Shown here: positions 48,851-53,363 of the stretch, piece by piece | How the letters are laid out: the number at the start of each line of letters is the position of its first letter | Numbering within the stretch: the first letter of the stretch is position 1 | Assembly: GCA_964568345.1 (NCBI GenBank) | Contig: CAZMPG010000001.1 | Location: forward strand, 1-53,363 | DNA from: UBA12088 sp964568345 | GTDB lineage: Bacteria; Patescibacteriota; Minisyncoccia; Phycocordibacterales; UBA12088 | Direction: 5' to 3' | Length of the DNA: 53,363 nucleotides | Position numbers and translations under genes: made by a program | The notes under the pieces: model-generated | Told to the model about the DNA's origin: nothing | Databases searched by the model: none | Seen by the model: the letters and a program-made list of their open reading frames with translations, nothing else

Positions 48851-49056
48851 AGTGCGACAGAGAGCGTCGTCGCAATAAACCTCACGCGAGCGTGCTGTGC
48901 GCCTCAGGCTGTTGTGGTATCCCCTTCCCGCTTGTGCATGACCTGCTCAGTGCGAAGTGTGTGCGTCCGACGCCCATAGTTATTCAATAAGCACCCACCG
49001 TATCGTGTTGCTCATTGATACTAGCAGCAATTTGCTCGCGACGCAAAACCGGTCGA

Positions 49057-49260
49057 GGTAACTATTCACCTATTCTCAGCACCGCATGATTCAATCGTCT
49101 GTACACAAACATGGGGTTTCTTCGTCTTTGCGAGCCCGCAGGCGAAGCAAACCAGGTCTGGATCGCTTCGCCTGCGGTCATCCCCGCAGCAGGCGGGGGG
49201 CTCGCGATGACGACCAGAGCAGCCATACTGTTGCTACAGTGCTGGGAATAATAGTTACCG
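49057..49260. repeat. MITE-like element, copy 2
   Basis: It occupies half of the 431-base gap between rny and the DUF5667 gene. Terminal inverted repeats: GGTAACTATTCACC followed by TATTCTCAGC (49057-49080) and GCTGGGAATAATAGTTACC (49241-49259). Inner inverted pair: CGTCTTTGCGAGC (49123-49135) and GCTCGCGATGACGA (49200-49213), with a GC-rich core. The same nested structure as 941-1205. The remaining gap (48851-49056) holds no ORF that I trust. Confidence 0.65.
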
Positions 49261-49281
49261 GCTGAGAGGCAACTAGGCGTA

Positions 49282-51045
49282 CTACTCCGCCCCCGTAGTT
49301 GTTGCGTGTGTACTGCTAACGGTAAATGGTGTAGTGGCGCCGTTGAGGAGCACTTCGACGAGCTCGGCATGTGCCGGTGTTTCGGTCGCAACCTCAAACG
49401 GTACCCCCGATACGCATGCATCTGTGGATGTACCCGTGTCGGTGGTGATCGAGAGCACGAACGCGGGCGTGCTTGTTGCTGCTGGTACAAGGTTGGCGGT
49501 GGTGGTAGCACATTCCGTGGCGAGTGTACCGCGATACGTCTGCACACCGTGCTCGTACGTCGCCTCTATCGTAAGCGGCGTCCCGGTTCCCGAACCCTGT
49601 TCAGTACCGCTTGCCACTTCCCCACCCTCAACAGTCTCCGCCTTACTGGTGGTGCCCACAAGCTGTAGCCGTGCCTGAGTAACGTACGCACGAGCTGCCT
49701 CAAGCCGCTCCTGTGCCTCGGTGTAATCATCGAGCGTGAGGGCGACCTCGCCGCGTAGGAGGTGTGCCGTTGCGTCTTTGATGAGGTCTCGTACCTGGAT
49801 CGCTTGCGGGTCGCTCGATGTTCCGACACTCGCAAGCTGCTGCGTGGTCCGGATAGAGTCTGCCACCTCGGTATGGAGCGCGCCCACGTCCTCGGTGGGG
49901 GTAGTGTCCGTCGCATAGTCTGTGTCCATGTCCGTTGGTACGCGCACCGAGTCGGGGAGGATGGTGATGGCAAAGATGTTTGATGCTTGGAGTACCTGGA
50001 CCAAGCTCTGGAACTCATCCCCTGCGGCACGGAACGCGCTGTATGCTGCGCGGGTATCGCCACGGTCTGCTGCAGTACTTCCCGTGTCCAGGTACGCTGT
50101 TCCCCGTGCGAGCTGGTCACGAGCCTGTCCCGCAAGCTCTGATGCCGGGTCGAGCGCTTCAAGTCTGAGTGTTGCGGTCTGCTGGAGCGTTGCTGCTCGC
50201 TCACGTGCGCGCTCAAGCCCTTCCCGCAAAGCCTCTGGCGTATCTACCTCCGATGTTTTGCCCCCACCCGTAGCTGATGATGTGCTGGTGGGGAGTAGCT
50301 CGTCTGTTGCTGTTGCAAATGCTGGATCTGCCACGGCGAGTTGCTGCTCAACAGACTTACGTACGTCTCCAGCCTCTGATGCCATGCTGTGGACGTGCTC
50401 CACGAGGGTGCGGGCTGGGGCAGCCACGCCGCTACCCTCGTCGGTTGCCTCGACGACGATACGCGCAAGTACCGCTTCATGGGTGTCGAGCGATTGCTCG
50501 AGATCTGTCGACACCTCGGCAGCGAGTACGGGGTCGGTGCGTTCGAGCTCGCGCACGGTTTCAACTACTGCGTTCGTGTGCTTCTCGAGGAGCTGTGTCA
50601 CCTCGTTTTGGCGCTCGGTATCGAGCCGTCCCTGGAGTGCAAGCTGCCCAGCCTCCTCGAGACGACGCTCTGCACGCTCTTGTTCCCACGCAGCGCGTGA
50701 CTCGGTACCGACCGTAAGTGCGCCACGGATCTCTTCGTTTACATTCACCTTGACGGGGTACAGGAGGTCGCCCGGCAGCGAGGTGGTCGCCGCGGAGGTA
50801 ACGCCGTACATGCCCATACTCACCATGCTTGCAATGAGGAGGGCGCCGGTTGCGTACCGATACCCCAGGGCTTGCCGCAGGCCCCGGAGGATGTGCACCA
50901 TCCGCAGCTGCTCGCGGTAGTGGTGTGTGCGGATTGGCTGGTAGGCCACATACGTCTGCACCTGGCTGCGTAGGTCAGCACGCTCCTCGTTGGTGAGGCG
51001 TACGTGAGCCGTTGCGTTCTGGAGTTGTCTCGTGAATGATTGCAT
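49282..51045 (-). CDS. DUF5667 membrane protein (likely anti-sigma partner)
   Basis: From the ATG at 51045 (MQSFTRQLQNATAHVRLTNE) the product has 587 residues: a cytoplasmic head of about 65 residues, one membrane segment (about 68-88), then SLPGDLLYPVKVNVNEEIRG, the typical DUF5667 opening, with helical repeats (about 95-310) and a long Thr/Ser-rich outer part ending in a beta-rich stretch. It starts 8 bases after the stop of the ECF sigma gene. Sigma plus single-pass membrane protein with an N-terminal cytoplasmic head is the usual arrangement of an ECF sigma and its membrane-bound regulator. What the outer domain senses is unknown. Confidence 0.75.
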   Translation of the reverse strand: MQSFTRQLQNATAHVRLTNEERADLRSQVQTYVAYQPIRTHHYREQLRMVHILRGLRQALGYRYATGALLIASMVSMGMYGVTSAATTSLPGDLLYPVKVNVNEEIRGALTVGTESRAAWEQERAERRLEEAGQLALQGRLDTERQNEVTQLLEKHTNAVVETVRELERTDPVLAAEVSTDLEQSLDTHEAVLARIVVEATDEGSGVAAPARTLVEHVHSMASEAGDVRKSVEQQLAVADPAFATATDELLPTSTSSATGGGKTSEVDTPEALREGLERARERAATLQQTATLRLEALDPASELAGQARDQLARGTAYLDTGSTAADRGDTRAAYSAFRAAGDEFQSLVQVLQASNIFAITILPDSVRVPTDMDTDYATDTTPTEDVGALHTEVADSIRTTQQLASVGTSSDPQAIQVRDLIKDATAHLLRGEVALTLDDYTEAQERLEAARAYVTQARLQLVGTTSKAETVEGGEVASGTEQGSGTGTPLTIEATYEHGVQTYRGTLATECATTTANLVPAATSTPAFVLSITTDTGTSTDACVSGVPFEVATETPAHAELVEVLLNGATTPFTVSSTHATTTGAE

Positions 51046-51053
51046 GGTTATTC

Positions 51054-51617
51054 TCAGTCTTCCGTACGGTACGTGCGGGTTGTGTCGATGTTGTGTGCGA
51101 GCCACTTGATCCCTCGATGGATGCGCACCGATACGTTGTTTACCGACTCTCCGAGCAGCTCCGCTATTTCCGCTGGCATGAGGCCATCCATGTAGCGCAT
51201 GACGATCACCTCTCGGTACGCGTGGGGCATGTGGGTGAGGAGCTTGGGGACCTGTGTCGCGTCGAGCGAAAGCTCGAGTTCTTCGCGACTTCCTGCGACA
51301 AGCTCGGGAAACGCTGCCTCGGGCACGTCGTGCTCATCAAGGAGTGCGTCGAGCGACTCATGCTTCTTTTTGCGGTACCAATCGATGATCAAGCGGTTGA
51401 GTGTCCGGTATAGGAAAGGTTTGAAGTCGTCAACACGATTCCCCCTTGTTACATAGTCCCACGTCCGCATGAATGCATCCGCAACAAGATCCTTTGCTTG
51501 CTCACGGTCGGCTACTCGGAAGTAGCAATGGCGAAACAACGCATCGGCGTACTCATCAAATGCTTTCAGGAAGGCGTCCTCTTGACCCATGCCCGCTCGT
51601 CCATTGTGACGTTCCAT
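51054..51617 (-). CDS. ECF-type RNA polymerase sigma factor
   Basis: The 187-residue product (ATG at 51617) has sigma region 2 (about 12-75; FDEYADALFRHCYFRVAD, then AKDLVADAFMRTWDYV, the -10 recognition helix) and sigma region 4 (about 120-180; LTHMPHAYREVIVMRYMDG, AEIAELLGESVNNVSVRIHR, the helix-turn-helix that binds -35). No region 3 lies between them, as expected for ECF sigma factors. The downstream gene codes for a DUF5667 membrane protein that probably regulates it. A longer start at 51653 is possible. Target promoters cannot be read from this window with confidence. Confidence 0.92.
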   Translation of the reverse strand: MERHNGRAGMGQEDAFLKAFDEYADALFRHCYFRVADREQAKDLVADAFMRTWDYVTRGNRVDDFKPFLYRTLNRLIIDWYRKKKHESLDALLDEHDVPEAAFPELVAGSREELELSLDATQVPKLLTHMPHAYREVIVMRYMDGLMPAEIAELLGESVNNVSVRIHRGIKWLAHNIDTTRTYRTED

Positions 51618-51738
51618 AGGTTTAACTCTTTCAACGTAGCCAGGGGGCAGCACGTCTGTAGTTTCTGAGACGCCGCGTGTTCTCCATCAGTGCGGCTCGT
51701 GTGGCGACCACGCACCGTGCGTCATAGACGTACGCAAG

Positions 51739-51809
51739 TCGGGGTGCCGAGAATCGAACTCGGATCGCGCGGTCCCAAACCGCGTATACTACCACTGTAC
51801 TACACCCCG
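51739..51809 (-). tRNA. tRNA-Pro (anticodon TGG)
   Basis: On the minus strand: acceptor CGGGGTG/CACCCCG, D arm GTACAGTGGTAGTAT, anticodon arm CGCGG-TTTGGGA-CCGCG giving TGG, T arm CCGAG-TTCGATT-CTCGG, discriminator A. No CCA is encoded. It lies between yraN and the ECF sigma gene on the same strand. Confidence 0.92.
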
Positions 51810-51834
51810 TTATAGCCACAATCTACCATTTTTA

Positions 51835-51856
51835 GGTCACCATTACCATGGTGACC
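51835..51856. other. Perfect hairpin between yraN and tRNA-Pro
   Basis: GGTCACCAT (51835-51843), four bases, ATGGTGACC (51848-51856). It lacks a T tract on either strand, so it may be a processing site or operator rather than a terminator. Confidence 0.4.
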
Positions 51857-51880
51857 TGCACTGCGGGATATGCACCCGGT

Positions 51881-52276
51881 TCACAAGAGCACGTCGTGTA
51901 CCCATCGTACCCGTGCCCGCCGAATCCCCTCGTTTATGAGGACCACCGCGAGGTCTGCTGTCCAGGGTTGCGTCGAGGGCATCCGTCTTTCGGCGAGGTA
52001 GGTCTGCACAGCGCGCGCCATGCGTGCACGTTTCGTTGCGTGCAGGTGATCCTCAGGGCGGTAGATGTCGCTGCCGGGTATCGGCCACGGTCCGTGCCAC
52101 GACCCCGCTTTGACCTCTACGAAGTGTAGAACCTCGTCCTTTTCAGCAACAATATCGAGTTCTCCCCATGGTTTGCGGTAGTTTGTGGCGATAATGCGGA
52201 ACCCGAGGGTCTCGAGCCGTTTTGCAGCGATCTGCTCTCCAAGGAGTCCTATACCAATGTGGCGTGGTTGAGCCAT
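51881..52276 (-). CDS. YraN/UPF0102 nuclease-fold protein
   Basis: The 131-residue product (from MAQPRHIGIGLLGEQIAAKR at 52276) has the YraN pattern: LGEQIAAKRLETLGFRIIATNYR, then WGELDIVAEKDEVLHFVEVK, where E-LDIV and FVEVK are the PD-(D/E)XK-like active-site elements. An RPEDHLHATKRARMARA helix follows, and a final DLAVVLI strand. Its biochemical role is not settled in general; it is a Holliday-junction-resolvase-like fold. An ATG 15 bases upstream (52291) is an alternative start. Confidence 0.92.
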   Translation of the reverse strand: MAQPRHIGIGLLGEQIAAKRLETLGFRIIATNYRKPWGELDIVAEKDEVLHFVEVKAGSWHGPWPIPGSDIYRPEDHLHATKRARMARAVQTYLAERRMPSTQPWTADLAVVLINEGIRRARVRWVHDVLL

Positions 52277-52322
52277 ATTCACCAACGACACCTGTCCTTT
52301 ATCCCCATATACACAGAGTTAT

Positions 52323-52364
52323 CCACAACAAAGAGCGGCCCGTGAGAGCCGCTCTTTGTTGTGG
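52323..52364 (-). terminator. Long hairpin after tRNA-Gly
   Basis: A 17-bp perfect stem CCACAACAAAGAGCGGC (52323-52339) with its complement at 52348-52364. On the minus strand it directly follows tRNA-Gly and ends in TTTGTTGTGG. A DnaA-box sequence TTATCCACA (52319-52327) overlaps its end. Confidence 0.7.
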
Positions 52365-52435
52365 TGCGGGTAGGGAGAATCGAACTCCCGTCTGCTCCAT
52401 GGCAAGGAGCCATCCTACCACTAAACGATACCCGC
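52365..52435 (-). tRNA. tRNA-Gly (anticodon GCC)
   Basis: On the minus strand: acceptor GCGGGTA/TACCCGC, D arm GTTTAGTGGTAGGAT, anticodon loop TTGCCAT within GCTCC/GGAGC giving GCC, T arm GGGAG-TTCGATT-CTCCC, discriminator A. No CCA is encoded. Confidence 0.93.
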
Positions 52436-52451
52436 CCCTCCAGCAGAGCCA

Positions 52452-53258
52452 TCATAGCGGGTGTCGTGCGGTATGTCCAGCCTCGCTGTGGGCACTCCAT
52501 GCGCCAAGGCGAACACTCCAGCCTGTCTCGCATGCTATGGTGAGGAGGTGAGAGATTACTTCGACGTCGGTCGTCTGCGTGAGTACCCGTACGGCATGTT
52601 CGTTGTAGGTGAGTACGGTGTCTCGAAATACAAGCACATCCCACTCTGTGGCGCAGTACGAAGACGGCACAATGTTGAGGAGTACCTGCGACAGGTCGGC
52701 AGCAGTGTGTGGGGCGCTGCTGCGGAGCGCGTCCGCGGTGTGTGTGCAAAGCAGCGCCTCAAGTTTCACTCTCCACTGCACTGCTCTCACCAACACCCCA
52801 AACACCACCTGGGCTCGTGTGCCCGCATCACCTCGCACTCCTCGCAGGAGTATACGAGCCCGCTCACCAGCATGTCGCTCGAATTCTCGGTCAAGTGTTG
52901 AAGAGAGTTGCGCAGGGGTGATTGTGTGCCCAGGTAGAGCATCAACCGCCATCTCATCCCTATCCTGCTGTGGTTCTTCGCTTGGGTCAGTGCGAAGCCG
53001 CGCACTGACCGACGTGAGTGTATCGGCGAGGTGGTTGAGCGGCACGCTGTACTCGAGGTGTCCACCGATCTTAGTGCAGTGTACGAGGCCCTGCACCGTA
53101 AGTCGTCGAACAATCGCGTCAACTGTGGTTCGTGAGAGTCCTGCACGCTGCGCAACTCTCGTCATATTCATGCGCCCAAACGTTGCGAGCGCCACGAATA
53201 CGCGTACCTCGCGCTCGTTGAGGCCGAGGAGACTGAGCTGGTCAAGAAGGAACACCAT
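52452..53258 (-). CDS. TrmB/MarR-like winged-helix transcriptional regulator
   Basis: The 268-residue product begins MVFLLDQLSLLGLNEREVRV, then a winged helix (about 15-75) with FGRMNMTRVAQRAGLSRTTV as the recognition helix-turn-helix and LTVQGLVHCTKIGGHLEYSV as the wing, as in TrmB-type regulators. The C-terminal part (about 120-268) is an alpha/beta domain, possibly a ligand sensor, which I cannot assign. The ATG at 53258 is exactly 6 bases after a TATACT box. It is upstream of tRNA-Gly on the same strand; its targets are unknown. Confidence 0.8.
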   Translation of the reverse strand: MVFLLDQLSLLGLNEREVRVFVALATFGRMNMTRVAQRAGLSRTTVDAIVRRLTVQGLVHCTKIGGHLEYSVPLNHLADTLTSVSARLRTDPSEEPQQDRDEMAVDALPGHTITPAQLSSTLDREFERHAGERARILLRGVRGDAGTRAQVVFGVLVRAVQWRVKLEALLCTHTADALRSSAPHTAADLSQVLLNIVPSSYCATEWDVLVFRDTVLTYNEHAVRVLTQTTDVEVISHLLTIACETGWSVRLGAWSAHSEAGHTARHPL

Positions 53259-53264
53259 GCCACC

Positions 53265-53270
53265 AGTATA
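53265..53270 (-). promoter_or_regulatory. -10 box of the TrmB-like regulator (leaderless)
   Basis: TATACT then 6 bases (GGTGGC) then ATG at 53258. The remaining 93 bases to the right edge contain no gene that I can see. Confidence 0.55.
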
Positions 53271-53363
53271 CCCATGACGATTCTTTCGTCAAAAATAGGT
53301 ATCGGGATACACTAGTGTCCAACAAAAATCTCACCACCCGAGCTTTAACTGCGGATCCGGGGG

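Noticed and set aside
1..53363. UGA recoding as glycine, known from some CPR groups
   Set aside because: TGA ends many genes, often within ATGA overlaps, and no core protein needs UGA read-through.

Overview
The window looks like a chromosome segment of a GC-rich member of the Candidate Phyla Radiation (Patescibacteria, most likely a Parcubacteria-type lineage). This is inference from content. Housekeeping proteins are compact (short HolA, short YebC, a PolA without an obvious 3'-5' exonuclease domain). A Gram-positive-style type IV secretion locus carries PrgI, a split VirB4, VirB2/TrbC-like pilins and a VirB6-like protein. There is a DUF5667/ECF sigma pair, and many genes start about 6 bases after a -10 box, which implies leaderless mRNAs. 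TGA acts as a stop throughout (many ATGA overlaps), so the code is standard bacterial.

Layout. 1-12.4 kb: end of an unknown gene, rpsT, ruvA, a MurE-like ligase and a membrane protein (+), a SpoU methyltransferase (-), tRNA-Lys followed by a strongly folded stretch, metK (-), then tsaE-polA-holA (-) and a PilB/GspE ATPase (+). 12.4-19.8 kb: a 200-base palindromic element, ruvB, two pilin-like proteins (-), yebC-ruvC, a class A penicillin-binding protein, a DciA-like protein and dnaN. 19.8-25.6 kb: the dnaA/rpmH/rnpA/yidC/jag neighbourhood with a DnaA box and an AT-rich stretch (candidate oriC), interrupted by an SPFH/membrane-protein pair. 25.7-42.0 kb: a minus-strand type IV secretion and surface-protein locus that ends in a tandem duplication of a large secreted protein. 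The two copies share 547 N-terminal residues but carry unrelated C-terminal tails. 42.1-53.3 kb: a peptidoglycan-binding exported protein, ksgA, pcrA/uvrD, a LysM-M23 peptidase, rny, an ECF sigma/DUF5667 pair, tRNA-Pro, yraN, tRNA-Gly and a TrmB/MarR-like regulator.

How it fits together. RuvA, RuvB and RuvC are all present but in three places. Replication initiation (dnaA, dnaN, dciA-like), RNA processing (rnpA, rny), envelope growth (PBP, MurE-like ligase, M23, YidC) and a surface machine (T4SS-like locus, PilB-type ATPase) share the segment. The surface locus is the most unusual part. A 56-base promoter block carrying a consensus DnaA box occurs twice in it, once before the top gene and once before the virB6-like gene. 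The duplicated secreted proteins look like a constant stalk with an exchangeable tip. Repeats elsewhere include two MITE-like elements, polypurine tracts that have become part of protein termini, and a 202-base palindrome that can fold as a four-way junction.
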